Shown: positions 38,150 through 48,145 of the stretch, piece after piece
How positions within the stretch are numbered: position 1 is the first letter of the stretch
Layout of the letters: every line of letters begins with the position of its first letter
Source: G963663775 sp963664255
GTDB taxonomy: Bacteria > Bacillota > Clostridia > Oscillospirales > Butyricicoccaceae
Direction of reading: 5' to 3'
Assembly: GCA_963664255.1 (NCBI GenBank)
Contig: OY760938.1
Coordinates: 1,798,001-1,862,000, forward strand
DNA: 64,000 bases
Notes under the pieces: generated by a model
Seen by the model: the letters and a program-made list of their open reading frames with translations, nothing else
Databases searched by the model: none
Told to the model about the DNA's origin: nothing
Made by a program: the position numbers and the translations under genes

Positions 38150-38623
38150 ATGGTCAAAGAATTTAAGATGACGCAAGAGAGCTTGGATAAGCTCCGTGAA
38201 GAACTGGAATATCTAAAAACCGTTCGTGAAAAAGAGGTTGCCGAGCAAATCAAAGAAGCACGCTCTTTTGGTGACCTTTCTGAAAACAGTGAATATGACG
38301 AAGCCAAAAATGAGCAGGGCAAGGTTTTCTCTCGCATGGCAGAGCTGGAAAACGTGATTACACACGCGGTGATTATCACCGACGATATGTACTCCGGCGA
38401 TGAAGTTTCTCCCGGCTGTCACTTTGTCGTAGAAGACTTGGAATTTGGCGAAGAAGAAGAATATTATTTTGTCGGTTCGCAGGAAGCCAACCCGATGGAA
38501 GGCAAGATTTCGGATGAATCTCCGTTTGGTCGTGCCATGCTGGGACAAAAAGTTGGCGATGTGGTCAGCGTAGAGGCACCGGACGGCACGATTCAATATA
38601 AGATTATTTCTATTACGAAGTAA
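38150..38623 (+). CDS. greA: Transcription elongation factor GreA
   Basis: 157 residues. An N-terminal coiled coil reaches into the RNA polymerase secondary channel with acidic tip residues in SFGDLSENSEYDEAK, stimulating cleavage of backtracked RNA. The C-terminal FKBP-like domain ends SPFGRAMLGQKVGDVVSVEA. ATG 38150 behind AGAGGG. It forms a transcript with lysS, a common Firmicutes pair, with a 19-nt gap. Confidence 0.95.
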   Translation: MVKEFKMTQESLDKLREELEYLKTVREKEVAEQIKEARSFGDLSENSEYDEAKNEQGKVFSRMAELENVITHAVIITDDMYSGDEVSPGCHFVVEDLEFGEEEEYYFVGSQEANPMEGKISDESPFGRAMLGQKVGDVVSVEAPDGTIQYKIISITK

Positions 38624-38642
38624 GGACGGAAGGAAGGACAGT

Positions 38643-40154
38643 ATGGCAGAGGCACAGAACCACGAAAACGCTGCGCAGGAAGAACAGGAATCCCTAAACG
38701 AGCTGCGCCGCATTCGACAGGAAAAGCTGCGGGATTTGCAGAGCGCAGGAAACGACCCGTTTGAGCAGGTTCGTTTTGAACGCACCAACTATACCTGCGA
38801 CATCACCAATGATTTTGAGGGCTTTGAGGGAAAAACCGTTGCGCTGGCAGGCAGAATGATGTCCAAGCGCATCATGGGCAAGGCTTCCTTTTCCGATATG
38901 AGCGACCGCTACGGACGGTTGCAGCTCTATATCAAGCGGGATGAAATCGGCACAGAGGAATATACCGCCTACAAAAAGCTGGATATTGGTGATTTGATTG
39001 GCATAGAGGGTGAAGTATTCCGCACACACAAGGGCGAAATTTCGGTTTCTGTCAAAAAGCTGACCCTGCTGTCCAAAAACCTGATTCCGTTGCCGGAAAA
39101 GTGGCATGGGCTGAAGGATACCGATATGCGGTATCGCCAGCGATATGTGGACTTGATTGTCAATCCGGATGTGCGCACCACCTTTGAAAAGCGTTCGGCA
39201 ATCGTGCGCGAAATCCGCAACTTTATGGACAGCCGCAACTTCATGGAGGTCGAAACCCCCTGCCTGAACACCATTCCGGGCGGTGCGGCAGCGCGTCCCT
39301 TCATCACCCATCACAATGCGCTGGACATTGATATGTATATGCGCATTGCAACCGAGCTGCACCTCAAGCGTTTGATTGTCGGCGGCTTTGAGCAGGTGTA
39401 TGAAATCGGACGTATTTTCCGCAACGAGGGCATGGACACCAAGCACAATCCGGAGTTCACCACCATCGAACTCTATCAGGCGTATACCGATTATCAGGGC
39501 ATGATGGACATTACGGAAGATATGATTGTGCACGTGTGCGATAAGGTGTTGGGTACCACACAAATTACGTATCAGGGCGTTGCAATCGACTTTGCAAAGG
39601 GCTGGAAGCGGCAAACCATGTCAGATGCCGTGAAGCAGTATGCAGGAATTGATTTCCAAGCACTGCAGAGCGATGCAGAAGCCTTGGCAGCCGTGCAGGC
39701 AGCTGGCTATGCGCCGGAAAAGGGCAAAGAAACCTGGGGTGACTTGCTCGCGCTGATGTTTGAAATTGCCGTAGAGGACAAGCTGATGCAGCCGACCTTT
39801 ATCACCGATTATCCAGTGGAAATTTCGCCGCTTGCCAAGCGCAAGGCGTCGGATGCAAGGCTGACCGAACGCTTTGAGCTGTTCGTCTATGGTCGCGAGC
39901 TTGCCAATGCATTCTCTGAATTGAATGACCCGATTGACCAGCGTGCACGCTTTGAGCGTCAGGCGGCATTGCGCGCATCCGGCGATGATGAAGCAAACAT
40001 GATGGATGACGATTTTGTCAATGCGCTTGAGTATGGTATGCCGCCGACCGGTGGCATGGGCATGGGCATCGACCGTTTGGTGATGTTGCTGACCGATAGT
40101 GCATCGATTCGTGATGTGTTGCTCTTCCCGACAATGAAGCCGCTTACGGAATAA
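38643..40154 (+). CDS. lysS: Lysyl-tRNA synthetase, class II
   Basis: Charges tRNA-Lys. The 503 residues have an N-terminal OB-fold anticodon-binding domain (about 60-165, VALAGRMMSKRIMGKASF) and a class II core with motif 1 (MEVETPCLNTIPGGAAARPF), motif 2 (RIFRNEGMDTKHNPEFT) and motif 3 (GMGIDRLVM). Ribosome site GGAAGGA. Ends in a hairpin at 40166-40200. Confidence 0.96.
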   Translation: MAEAQNHENAAQEEQESLNELRRIRQEKLRDLQSAGNDPFEQVRFERTNYTCDITNDFEGFEGKTVALAGRMMSKRIMGKASFSDMSDRYGRLQLYIKRDEIGTEEYTAYKKLDIGDLIGIEGEVFRTHKGEISVSVKKLTLLSKNLIPLPEKWHGLKDTDMRYRQRYVDLIVNPDVRTTFEKRSAIVREIRNFMDSRNFMEVETPCLNTIPGGAAARPFITHHNALDIDMYMRIATELHLKRLIVGGFEQVYEIGRIFRNEGMDTKHNPEFTTIELYQAYTDYQGMMDITEDMIVHVCDKVLGTTQITYQGVAIDFAKGWKRQTMSDAVKQYAGIDFQALQSDAEALAAVQAAGYAPEKGKETWGDLLALMFEIAVEDKLMQPTFITDYPVEISPLAKRKASDARLTERFELFVYGRELANAFSELNDPIDQRARFERQAALRASGDDEANMMDDDFVNALEYGMPPTGGMGMGIDRLVMLLTDSASIRDVLLFPTMKPLTE

Positions 40155-40165
40155 TGAAACGGATG

Positions 40166-40200
40166 AGCCTGAACGCATACCATCGATGCGTTCAGGCTTT
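40166..40200 (+). terminator. Terminator after lysS
   Basis: AGCCTGAACGCAT / ATGCGTTCAGGCT followed by TTC. A dispersed repeat (40201-40219) follows directly. Confidence 0.65.
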
Positions 40201-40219
40201 CGGTTTGTGCATACAGGTT
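40201..40219 (-). repeat. Short dispersed intergenic repeat, inverted copy
   Basis: On the minus strand AACCTGTATGCACAAACCG, matching 50264-50284 over 18 of 19 positions. Confidence 0.6.
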
Positions 40220-40243
40220 GGCAGTTGCAGGCAGGGGGAAATC

Positions 40244-41614
40244 ATGCAATATAAAGCAAATGCATTCAAAAAAAATATCGGGAAAAGAGCACATCCCACC
40301 AGAGCCTTGGTGATTGGCTTTTTACTGATTATCGTGCTCGGTGCGGTGCTGCTTGCCCTGCCGATTGCCTCCAAAAGCAGGCAGTGGACCAGTCTGCTGA
40401 CCACCCTGTTCACAGCCACCAGCGCGACCTGTGTCACGGGGCTTGTGCTGGTGGACACCTACACCTATTGGAGCACCTTTGGGCAGGTGGTGATTTTGCT
40501 GCTCATCCAAATTGGCGGGCTGGGGTTTATGAGCATGGCAACGCTGTTTTCCTTTTTGGTGCGGCGCACCATCACCCTGCGAGAGCGTCTGGTGATGACC
40601 ACTTCCCTGAATGTCAGTGACATGGCGGGCGTTGTGCGGCTCACCAAGCGCGTGCTGTATGGCACGCTGTTGTTTGAAGTGATGGGGGCTGTGGTGCTGT
40701 CTATTCGATTTATCCCACGATTTGGGGTGTTGGACGGCATTTATAAGGGCGTATTTCATGCGATTTCGGCATTTTGTAATGCAGGATTTGATTTGATGGG
40801 CGAAAAAGTAGAATTTTCGTCCATGGTGAGTTATGCCACTGACCCGGTTGTGAACATTATTTTGATGACACTCATCATCATCGGCGGACTTGGTTTTTTT
40901 GTGTGGAATGATGTCTATGAAAAACGCTCCATTCACCACTTGAAGCTGCACACAAAAATTGTGCTGCTGACGAGTGCGATTTTGGTTGTCGGCGGTGCGG
41001 GTTTGCTTGCGGTTTGCGAATGGAACAACCCAGGCACACTTGGCAGCCTGCCGCTGCAGGACCGATTTATGGCGGCGCTGTTTCAGTCCACCACCTTGCG
41101 TACCGCAGGGTTTAACACCATTGACCAAAACGCCATGACCGGTGCGGGGCAGGCAATCTCCATCGTCATGATGTTCATCGGCGGTTCGCCCGGCTCGACA
41201 GCGGGCGGCATCAAAACCGTCACCATTGCGGTGCTGGTGCTGACCACCATCACGGCATTTCAAGGGAAAAGCAACATTTCGGTGTTCGGACGGCGTATCA
41301 TGCCGCGCAGCGTGGCAAATGCGGTGACGATGCTGATGATGGGCTTCACACTGGTTGTGACGAGTGCACTCGTCCTGTCCAGCTTTGAGCATCTGCCGTT
41401 TTCCAAGTGCCTGTTTGAAGCGGTTTCGGCATTTGGCACCGTGGGGCTGTCAACGGGAATTACCCCTACTTTGGGCGTTGTTTCAAAAATCACCCTCATT
41501 TTATTGATGTTTTTGGGACGTGTCGGCATATTAACCCTTGGCGTTGCAGTGCTGATGCGGCATCAGCATGAGCCGAAGCTGCAATATCCGGAAGCGGAGC
41601 TATTTGTTGGATAA
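40244..41614 (+). CDS. ktrB: Potassium uptake channel subunit, KtrB/TrkH family
   Basis: K+ translocating membrane subunit of 456 residues with four repeated M-P-M pore units. Selectivity-loop glycines appear in ATSATCVTGL, ISAFCNAGFDL, TTLRTAGFNTI and SAFGTVGLSTG. Length and the short N-terminus fit KtrB. ATG 40244 was chosen behind GGGGGAA. It pairs with the regulatory RCK subunit encoded 12 nt downstream. Confidence 0.92.
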   Translation: MQYKANAFKKNIGKRAHPTRALVIGFLLIIVLGAVLLALPIASKSRQWTSLLTTLFTATSATCVTGLVLVDTYTYWSTFGQVVILLLIQIGGLGFMSMATLFSFLVRRTITLRERLVMTTSLNVSDMAGVVRLTKRVLYGTLLFEVMGAVVLSIRFIPRFGVLDGIYKGVFHAISAFCNAGFDLMGEKVEFSSMVSYATDPVVNIILMTLIIIGGLGFFVWNDVYEKRSIHHLKLHTKIVLLTSAILVVGGAGLLAVCEWNNPGTLGSLPLQDRFMAALFQSTTLRTAGFNTIDQNAMTGAGQAISIVMMFIGGSPGSTAGGIKTVTIAVLVLTTITAFQGKSNISVFGRRIMPRSVANAVTMLMMGFTLVVTSALVLSSFEHLPFSKCLFEAVSAFGTVGLSTGITPTLGVVSKITLILLMFLGRVGILTLGVAVLMRHQHEPKLQYPEAELFVG

Positions 41615-41626
41615 GGAGAGAGAGCG

Positions 41627-42283
41627 ATGAAATCCTTTATAGTCATTGGTTTGGGACGATTTGGAACGGCTGTGGCGTGCGAGCTATATCGGCGCGGCAA
41701 TGAAGTGTTGGTGGTGGACAAGGATGCAGATGTGGTGCAGCGTATTTCTGACCAAGTCACGCACGCGGTTGTGGGCGATGCCAATGAAGAGAGCGTGCTG
41801 CGCGCCATTGGCGTGCGCAATTTTGATTGCGTGATTGTGTCCATTGCATCCGATATTCAGGACAGCGTGCTGATTACCTTGATGCTCAAGGAAATGGGCG
41901 TCAAATATGTCATTGCGAAGGCGCAAAGTGCACTGCACACCAAGGTGCTCGACCGCATTGGCGCAGACCGTGTGGTGTTTCCGGAGCATGATATGGGGCA
42001 GCGCATTGCGCAGGCGCTTTCCTCCACAAATGTGATTGATTTCATCGAGCTGTCGCCGGATTTCAGCATTGTGGAAATTCGCTCTCCCGGAAGCTGGCAG
42101 GGCAAAACGTTAATGGAGCTGTCGGTACGTGCCGAGCATGGCGTCAATGTGCTGGCAATTCGCGGACAGGATGGGCGCATCAATGCCATTTCACCGACGG
42201 CAGACCAGCGGATTATCGAAGGCGATGTCTTGGTGGTCATCGGTGCAAACGATGATATTGAGCGATTGGGGAACTTGCAGTGA
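41627..42283 (+). CDS. ktrA: Potassium uptake regulatory subunit, KtrA (RCK domains)
   Basis: Cytoplasmic nucleotide-gated ring subunit of 218 residues: RCK_N Rossmann domain with FIVIGLGRFGTAVACEL (GxGxxG) and VVDKDADVV, then an RCK_C ligand-binding domain from about 140. ATP/ADP binding gates the KtrB channel. Ribosome site AAGGAGAG. The last codon overlaps the GTG start of the methyltransferase gene. Confidence 0.92.
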   Translation: MKSFIVIGLGRFGTAVACELYRRGNEVLVVDKDADVVQRISDQVTHAVVGDANEESVLRAIGVRNFDCVIVSIASDIQDSVLITLMLKEMGVKYVIAKAQSALHTKVLDRIGADRVVFPEHDMGQRIAQALSSTNVIDFIELSPDFSIVEIRSPGSWQGKTLMELSVRAEHGVNVLAIRGQDGRINAISPTADQRIIEGDVLVVIGANDDIERLGNLQ

Positions 42284-43062
42284 CTTTGATGGAAAGCCGC
42301 CAAAATAAAACCCTGCGCCATTTGGTGCGCTTGGGACAGGAGAAGAAATATCGGCAGGCAAACGGCGAAATGCTGTGCGAGGGCGAAAAAATGCTGCGGG
42401 AGGCGCTTGCGTCTGGCGTTGTGATTCGCACCATATTGGTGCGTCAGCCGCACAGCGATGCGCTGGCGCCCTTGCTGACACAGGCGCAGGACAGCGGCGC
42501 ACAGCTGTTTTCCGCAGAGCCTGCGCTGTTTGCGCTGGCAAGCGATGTGGAAACCCCGCAGGGCGTTGTATTTTCCTGTGTGCCGCCGACCTACGATGCA
42601 CAGATATTGCGGCAGGCGAAAAACATACTGGTGCTGGACGGCATACAAGACCCCGGCAACATGGGCACAATTTTACGCACCGCAGATGCCTTTGCCGTTG
42701 ATGCGGTTGTATTAGCGCAGGGCTGTACAGACCCAACAGCACCGAAGGTTGTGCGCTCCACCATGGGTGCAGTGTTCCGTCTGCCAATCCTGCGGCTGCC
42801 ATTACAGACAGCGGTCGAGATGCTACGGCAAAACGGTCTGCCGATTTATGCGGCAGCTTTGACGCAGGATGCACAGGCGGTGCAGCAGGTTTCGCTGCGG
42901 GGCAGTGCAGTCATCATTGGCAACGAGGGAAATGGCGTATCGCAGACCGCACTCCAGCTTTCTGATAAGCGGGTGATTTTGCCCATGGCAGGGCGCGCAG
43001 AGTCGCTCAATGCAGGGGTTGCGGCGGCAATCCTGCTGTGGGAAATGACCAGACCGGTGTAA
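42280..43062 (+). CDS. SpoU/TrmH-family RNA 2'-O-methyltransferase
   Basis: Knotted SAM-dependent methyltransferase of 260 residues with an N-terminal RNA-binding substrate domain (about 1-100). Family motifs: VLDGIQDPGNMGTILRTADA, VIIGNEGNGVS and SLNAGVAAAI. The target (rRNA or tRNA) cannot be told from sequence. GTG 42280 overlaps the ktrA stop (GTGA), with GGGGA upstream; ATG 42289 is an alternative. Confidence 0.9.
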   Translation: MTLMESRQNKTLRHLVRLGQEKKYRQANGEMLCEGEKMLREALASGVVIRTILVRQPHSDALAPLLTQAQDSGAQLFSAEPALFALASDVETPQGVVFSCVPPTYDAQILRQAKNILVLDGIQDPGNMGTILRTADAFAVDAVVLAQGCTDPTAPKVVRSTMGAVFRLPILRLPLQTAVEMLRQNGLPIYAAALTQDAQAVQQVSLRGSAVIIGNEGNGVSQTALQLSDKRVILPMAGRAESLNAGVAAAILLWEMTRPV

Positions 43063-43089
43063 TGAGCACTGTCGAAAGGGGGAAGGCAA

Positions 43090-44295
43090 ATGTCCGTTCG
43101 GCTCAAATGGCTGTGGCTTGCGACACGGCGAGGGGTTTCTGCAAGGGTATGCCATGCGTTGCTGGATGCCTTTGGTTCGCCTGAGCAGGTCTATGTGGCG
43201 GACCGTCATGCCTTGATACGCGTGGAGGGCATCAGACAGGCACAGGTGGATGCACTCTGTGACAAAGCAATGGATGAAGCCGAGCAAATTGCGCAAGCTT
43301 GTGAAAAACAGGGCATTTCCATTCTTACCTTTGCCGACTCCGGCTATCCGGAGCGATTGCGCAACATTCCGGATGCACCCTTGGTGCTGTATGTGCGCGG
43401 CAGCTTGCCGGATTTGGATGCAACCCCCGGCATTGCCATCGTGGGCACACGAAAAGCCAGCTTGTATGGTGCGGCAACGGCAGAAAAACTGTCCCGCGAG
43501 CTGACAGAAGCAGGCTTTGTGGTGGTATCCGGTTTGGCAGAAGGCATTGACGGCGCCGCCGCCAGAGGTGCGCTGCGCGGCGGCGGACGAACGGTTGCCG
43601 TGATGGCGTGCGGGGTTGACCGCTGTTATCCGGCGATGCATCGGCATTTGCTGGGTGATATTCTGCTGGCAGGTGCGGTTATCAGTGAATACCCACCGGG
43701 AGAACCGCCGATTGCATCACGCTTTCCGGTTCGCAATCGCATCATCAGTGGATTGAGTGTGGGCGTGCTCGTGGTGGAAGCACCGCGGCGTTCGGGCGCA
43801 CTCATCACCGCACATACGGCACTGGACCAAGGGCGAGATGTTTTTGCAGTGCCGGGGAATCTGGATGCACCCAATAGTGCCGGCACAAACCGCATGATTG
43901 CGGATGGAGAAGCAGCACTCATTTGTTCCGCACAGGACATGATTCGAGAGTATAGCGGATTGTTGCCCTTGCGGGAAAAGCAGACACCACGTGCCGTGTA
44001 CAAGGCACAGGGGAAGCAGCTTGCCGACAAGGCAGGGGTGTGGCAGGCTGTCACACAGTACCCCGTGGAGCGGCAGCAAGTGTCTGTTGCCGCCAAACCA
44101 CCGGAGAGCCAACCGCAGCCTGCCCTTTCGGCAGAGGAAGAGCAGTTGGTGCAGGCGGTTCGAGCGGGAGCGGATACGGTAGATGCCCTCAGTGAGCAAA
44201 CCGGCGTGTCCGCCGCGGCAATCGCAACCACGCTGACAATGCTGGAATTAAACGGAATTCTGGCACATCGAAACGGCAGAATCTATTTAGGATAG
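43090..44295 (+). CDS. dprA: DNA-processing protein DprA
   Basis: Loads RecA on incoming single-stranded DNA during transformation. The 401 residues have an N-terminal SAM-like region (about 1-75), a Rossmann-type core with GIAIVGTRKAS, VVSGLAEGIDGAA, VMACGVDRCYPA and SGALITAHTALDQGRDVFAVPG, and a C-terminal winged-helix domain (about 330-395). dprA next to topA is a standard order. Natural competence cannot be inferred from this gene alone. Confidence 0.93.
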   Translation: MSVRLKWLWLATRRGVSARVCHALLDAFGSPEQVYVADRHALIRVEGIRQAQVDALCDKAMDEAEQIAQACEKQGISILTFADSGYPERLRNIPDAPLVLYVRGSLPDLDATPGIAIVGTRKASLYGAATAEKLSRELTEAGFVVVSGLAEGIDGAAARGALRGGGRTVAVMACGVDRCYPAMHRHLLGDILLAGAVISEYPPGEPPIASRFPVRNRIISGLSVGVLVVEAPRRSGALITAHTALDQGRDVFAVPGNLDAPNSAGTNRMIADGEAALICSAQDMIREYSGLLPLREKQTPRAVYKAQGKQLADKAGVWQAVTQYPVERQQVSVAAKPPESQPQPALSAEEEQLVQAVRAGADTVDALSEQTGVSAAAIATTLTMLELNGILAHRNGRIYLG

Positions 44296-44421
44296 CATTT
44301 CTGATGCGATTTACCGCAGATAGATACGCAAAAAGACGAGGAAACAGTTGGACATGCGACCCAAAAGGCCTGTCCTTTTATCATATAAAGCAAATAGAAA
44401 CACGGTACGGAGGACAACGAA

Positions 44422-46845
44422 ATGTCAAAATTGATCATCGTCGAATCCCCAGCGAAGGCAAAGACGATTGGAAAATATCTGGGGACGGATTATGTTGTCA
44501 AGGCTTCAATGGGACATCTGCGTGATTTACCGAAAAAGAAAATGGGTGTCGACATTGAGCATGACTTTAAGCCGGATTATATCCCGATTGACGGCAAAGA
44601 TAAAATCATCAATGAACTGCGGCAGGCGGCGGACGAATGCGACTTTGTCTATCTCGCGACTGACCCGGACCGCGAAGGAGAAGCGATTTCGTGGCATTTG
44701 AAGGAACTGCTGATGCTGGGCGACCATCGCTCACAGCGTGTCACCTTTAATGAAATTACAAAGCCCGCTGTGCAGTATGGCATTGCGCACCCGCGGGATA
44801 TTGATGCGGATTTGGTCAATGCACAGCAGGCGCGCCGTATTTTGGACCGTGTGGTCGGCTATCAGCTGTCCCCATTTTTGTGGCGCAAGGTCAAGCGCGG
44901 GCTTTCCGCGGGGCGTGTGCAGTCGGTGGCGACACGGCTTGTGGTGGACAGAGAGCAGGAAATTCGTGCCTTTGTGCCGGAGGAATATTGGTCGATTGAA
45001 GCCACATTGGCTACCAGCCAAGAGATAGAAAACCCCTTTGTCACACGATTTTACGGCGATGCAAGCGGCAAGGTCGAGCTGAAAACCGAAGCGCAGACCA
45101 TGGCGATTGTGCAGGCGGTGACAGGGCAGCCGTTTCAGGTCAGCACCGTCAAAAAGGGCAAGAAGAAGAAAACCCCTGCCGCGCCCTTCATCACCTCCAC
45201 CCTGCAGCAGGAAGCCTCCCGCAAGCTGAATATGACACCAAGGCGCACCATGAGTGTGGCGCAGGAGCTGTACGAAGGCATTGAGCTGGAAGAGGGACTG
45301 ACGGGTTTAATCACCTATATGCGTACCGACTCCCTGCGCCTTTCGGATGAAGCAACGGCGGCGGCGGCAGAACTGATTCGGCGCAAATATGGCGAGCAGT
45401 ACTATCCGGGACAGGTGCGCGTGTTCAAGACCAAGGGCGGCGCACAGGATGCGCATGAAGCCATTCGCCCGGCGCATGTGGAGCTGGAGCCGGATGCCAT
45501 TCGCGATTCACTGACGCCCGACCAATATAAGCTGTATAAATTGATTTGGTCACGCTTTATGGCGTGCCAAATGGCAGACTGTATCATGGACACCGTTTCG
45601 GCGGACATTTTATGTGCGGGATATACCTTCCGTGCCAGCGGTTACACCATTGCGTTTGCGGGCTTTACCGCCGTGTATGTGGAATCGACCGATGATGAAA
45701 AGAAGGACGGCGGCGGCAAGGCATTGCCGGTCTTTGCAGAAGGCGATGTGCTGAATAGCCAAAAAATTGAGCCGGCGCAGCACTTTACCCAGCCGCCCGC
45801 ACGCTATACAGAAGCCAGCCTGATTCGTGCGATGGAAGAGCGTGGCATCGGCCGGCCGTCGACCTACGCACCGACCATTTCAACCATCATTGACCGCAAC
45901 TATGTGTCCAAGGAAAACAAGGCACTGCGTCCTACGCCCCTCGGTGAAGGCGTGACCGGTCTTTTGGTGCAAAAGTTTGAATCGGTTGCGGACTATGCAT
46001 TCACTGCCAAAATGGAGCATGAATTGGACGAAGTGGAAGCGGGCAAACTAGAGTATGTCACCCTGCTGCATCGCTTCTATGGTGGCTTCAAAGCGGCACT
46101 GGAGCAGGCAGAGGTCGATTTGGAAGGACAACGCATCAAAATCGAGGATGAAGTGACCGATGTCATTTGTGACCAGTGCGGACGCAATATGGTCATCAAA
46201 ATCGGTCGTTTCGGAAAGTTTTTGGCGTGCCCGGGATTTCCGGAGTGCACCAATACCAAGGCAATCTCCGAAGATACGGGTGCGGCGTGCCCGACCTGCG
46301 GGGACAAGGTGGTCAAAAAGAAATCGGCACGCGGCTATGTCTATTTCAGCTGTGACAAATATCCGACCTGTAATTTTATCACGTGGGATAAGCCGCAAAA
46401 GACCAAATGTCCGGTGTGTGACAGCACCCTGTTCCGCCATACAGACCGCGATTCCAAGGAAGTGCGTGATGTTTGTCTGCGAGAGGGCTGCGGCTTCAGC
46501 GAACTAATTAAAGAAGGCTTGCCGCCGGAAGAAGCGGAAAAGAACCGCATTAGGCGCGAAGAGCGCGCCGCGCGTGCGCAGGAGCGTGCGGCGGCGAAGG
46601 CAGCTGCCGAAGAGGAAGAAAAGAAAAACAAAAAGGCATCCCGCAAAAAGACCACGAAAGCCGCCGCGGCAGAGGGCGAAGAACCCAAGAAAAAAACAGC
46701 CGCCAAGAAGACAGCGGCGAAGAAAACCACAACCAAGAAGACCTCAACGGCAAAGAAGACAGAAACCGCAAAAAAGGAAACAAAATCCAGAGCCAAGAAA
46801 GCGAAAGCGAGCGAAACACCGGAGGTGAGCACGGAAAATGCATAA
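44422..46845 (+). CDS. topA: DNA topoisomerase I
   Basis: Type IA enzyme relaxing negative supercoils. The 807 residues have a Toprim domain (KLIIVESPAKAKTIGKYL, DPDREGEAISWHL), the active-site Tyr in GLITYMRTDS, three C-terminal zinc ribbons (CDQCGRN...CPGFPEC; CPTCGDK...CDKYPTC; CPVCDST...CLREGC), then an unusually long Lys/Ala-rich tail (about 705-807, repeats such as KKTAAKKTAAKK). Such tails bind DNA nonspecifically in some Clostridia and Actinobacteria. Overlaps trmFO by 8 bp. Confidence 0.95.
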   Translation: MSKLIIVESPAKAKTIGKYLGTDYVVKASMGHLRDLPKKKMGVDIEHDFKPDYIPIDGKDKIINELRQAADECDFVYLATDPDREGEAISWHLKELLMLGDHRSQRVTFNEITKPAVQYGIAHPRDIDADLVNAQQARRILDRVVGYQLSPFLWRKVKRGLSAGRVQSVATRLVVDREQEIRAFVPEEYWSIEATLATSQEIENPFVTRFYGDASGKVELKTEAQTMAIVQAVTGQPFQVSTVKKGKKKKTPAAPFITSTLQQEASRKLNMTPRRTMSVAQELYEGIELEEGLTGLITYMRTDSLRLSDEATAAAAELIRRKYGEQYYPGQVRVFKTKGGAQDAHEAIRPAHVELEPDAIRDSLTPDQYKLYKLIWSRFMACQMADCIMDTVSADILCAGYTFRASGYTIAFAGFTAVYVESTDDEKKDGGGKALPVFAEGDVLNSQKIEPAQHFTQPPARYTEASLIRAMEERGIGRPSTYAPTISTIIDRNYVSKENKALRPTPLGEGVTGLLVQKFESVADYAFTAKMEHELDEVEAGKLEYVTLLHRFYGGFKAALEQAEVDLEGQRIKIEDEVTDVICDQCGRNMVIKIGRFGKFLACPGFPECTNTKAISEDTGAACPTCGDKVVKKKSARGYVYFSCDKYPTCNFITWDKPQKTKCPVCDSTLFRHTDRDSKEVRDVCLREGCGFSELIKEGLPPEEAEKNRIRREERAARAQERAAAKAAAEEEEKKNKKASRKKTTKAAAAEGEEPKKKTAAKKTAAKKTTTKKTSTAKKTETAKKETKSRAKKAKASETPEVSTENA

Positions 46846-48145
46846 GGTAACAGTTATCGGTGCCGGACTTGCCGGCTGTGAAGCGGCATGGCAGTTGGCA
46901 GAACGCGGGATAGACGTCACATTGTGCGAAATGAAGCCGGTGCAGCATACGCCTGCGCACCATTCGGATGATTTTGCAGAGCTGGTCTGCTCCAACTCGC
47001 TGCGCGGCGCGGAATTATCCAGCGCACCTGGACTGCTGAAGGAAGAACTGCGCCGTTTGGGCGGGTTGATTATTGCCTGTGCAGATGCCACCCAAACACC
47101 CGCAGGCGGTGCGCTTGCCGTGGACCGTGAGGCGTTTGCGCGCATGGTGACCGCGCGTATCCAAGCGCATCCGAAGATTACCGTGCAGGTGGGAGAGGTG
47201 ACGGAACTGCCGCAGGAAGGGCAAGTCATCGTTGCCAGCGGACCGCTGACATCTGATGCCCTGTTTGCAGCAATCCATGACAAGGTCGGCGGCGAATTTC
47301 TGCATTTTTATGATGCAGCCGCACCCATTGTGACATTTGAAAGCGTGGATATGGAGAGCGCCTATTTCGCTTCCCGCTATGACAAAGGCACACCGGATTA
47401 CATCAACTGCCCCATGTCCCGTGAGGAATATGATGCGTTTTGGAACGCACTGACCACCGCAGAAGAAGCACCCGTGCATGGGTTTGAGGATAAAAAAGTG
47501 TTTGAGGGCTGTATGCCTGTCGAGGTTATGGGACGGCGAGGGCACGATACCCTGCTGTTTGGGTCGCTCAAGCCAGTGGGACTGCCCGACCCCAAAACGG
47601 GGCGTGACCCCTATGCGGTGCTGCAGCTGCGCAAAGACAATGCACAGGGTTCACTCTATAATCTGGTGGGCTGTCAGACACATTTGAAGTTTGGCGAGCA
47701 AAGGCGCGTTTTTGGCATGATTCCTGCGCTGCGAGATGCGGAATTTGTGCGCTATGGCGTGATGCATCGAAACACCTTTTTGGATGCACCGCGTCTGCTG
47801 GACCATAATTTTGCCCTGCGCAGCGATGCACGCATTCGCTTTGCCGGACAGATGACAGGCGTGGAAGGCTATATTGAGTCCAATGCCTCGGGACTGCTGG
47901 CAGGGCTTGCAACGGCAAGTGTCCTGCTGGGCCAGCCTGCGCCGGATTTTCCCGCAACCACAGCGATTGGTGCGCTGGGTCGGTATATATCCAACCAAAG
48001 CATTACAAAATTTCAGCCGATGAACATCAATTTTGGCATTTTAGAGCCTTTGGGATACCGTATCAAAGGGAAAAAGGAAAAAAACAGTGCGATTGCACAG
48101 CGTGCGCTTGCGGATTTGGAGCAATGCTTAGGAGGTCACGTATGA
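46838..48145 (+). CDS. trmFO: Methylenetetrahydrofolate-tRNA-(uracil-5-)-methyltransferase TrmFO
   Basis: Folate- and FAD-dependent enzyme making m5U54 in the T-loop of tRNA. 435 residues. FAD-binding start VTVIGAGLAGCEAAWQLAER, then EMKPVQHTPAHHSDDFAELVC and CSNSLRG, characteristic of TrmFO. topA-trmFO adjacency is usual in Firmicutes. Ribosome site GGAGGTGAG lies in the topA end. Overlaps plsX by 4 bp (ATGA). Confidence 0.95.
   Translation: MHKVTVIGAGLAGCEAAWQLAERGIDVTLCEMKPVQHTPAHHSDDFAELVCSNSLRGAELSSAPGLLKEELRRLGGLIIACADATQTPAGGALAVDREAFARMVTARIQAHPKITVQVGEVTELPQEGQVIVASGPLTSDALFAAIHDKVGGEFLHFYDAAAPIVTFESVDMESAYFASRYDKGTPDYINCPMSREEYDAFWNALTTAEEAPVHGFEDKKVFEGCMPVEVMGRRGHDTLLFGSLKPVGLPDPKTGRDPYAVLQLRKDNAQGSLYNLVGCQTHLKFGEQRRVFGMIPALRDAEFVRYGVMHRNTFLDAPRLLDHNFALRSDARIRFAGQMTGVEGYIESNASGLLAGLATASVLLGQPAPDFPATTAIGALGRYISNQSITKFQPMNINFGILEPLGYRIKGKKEKNSAIAQRALADLEQCLGGHV

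Noticed and set aside
40322..41392. Long minus-strand frame (356 codons) opposite ktrB
   Set aside because: His/Gln-rich antisense shadow of a conserved gene, no ribosome site.
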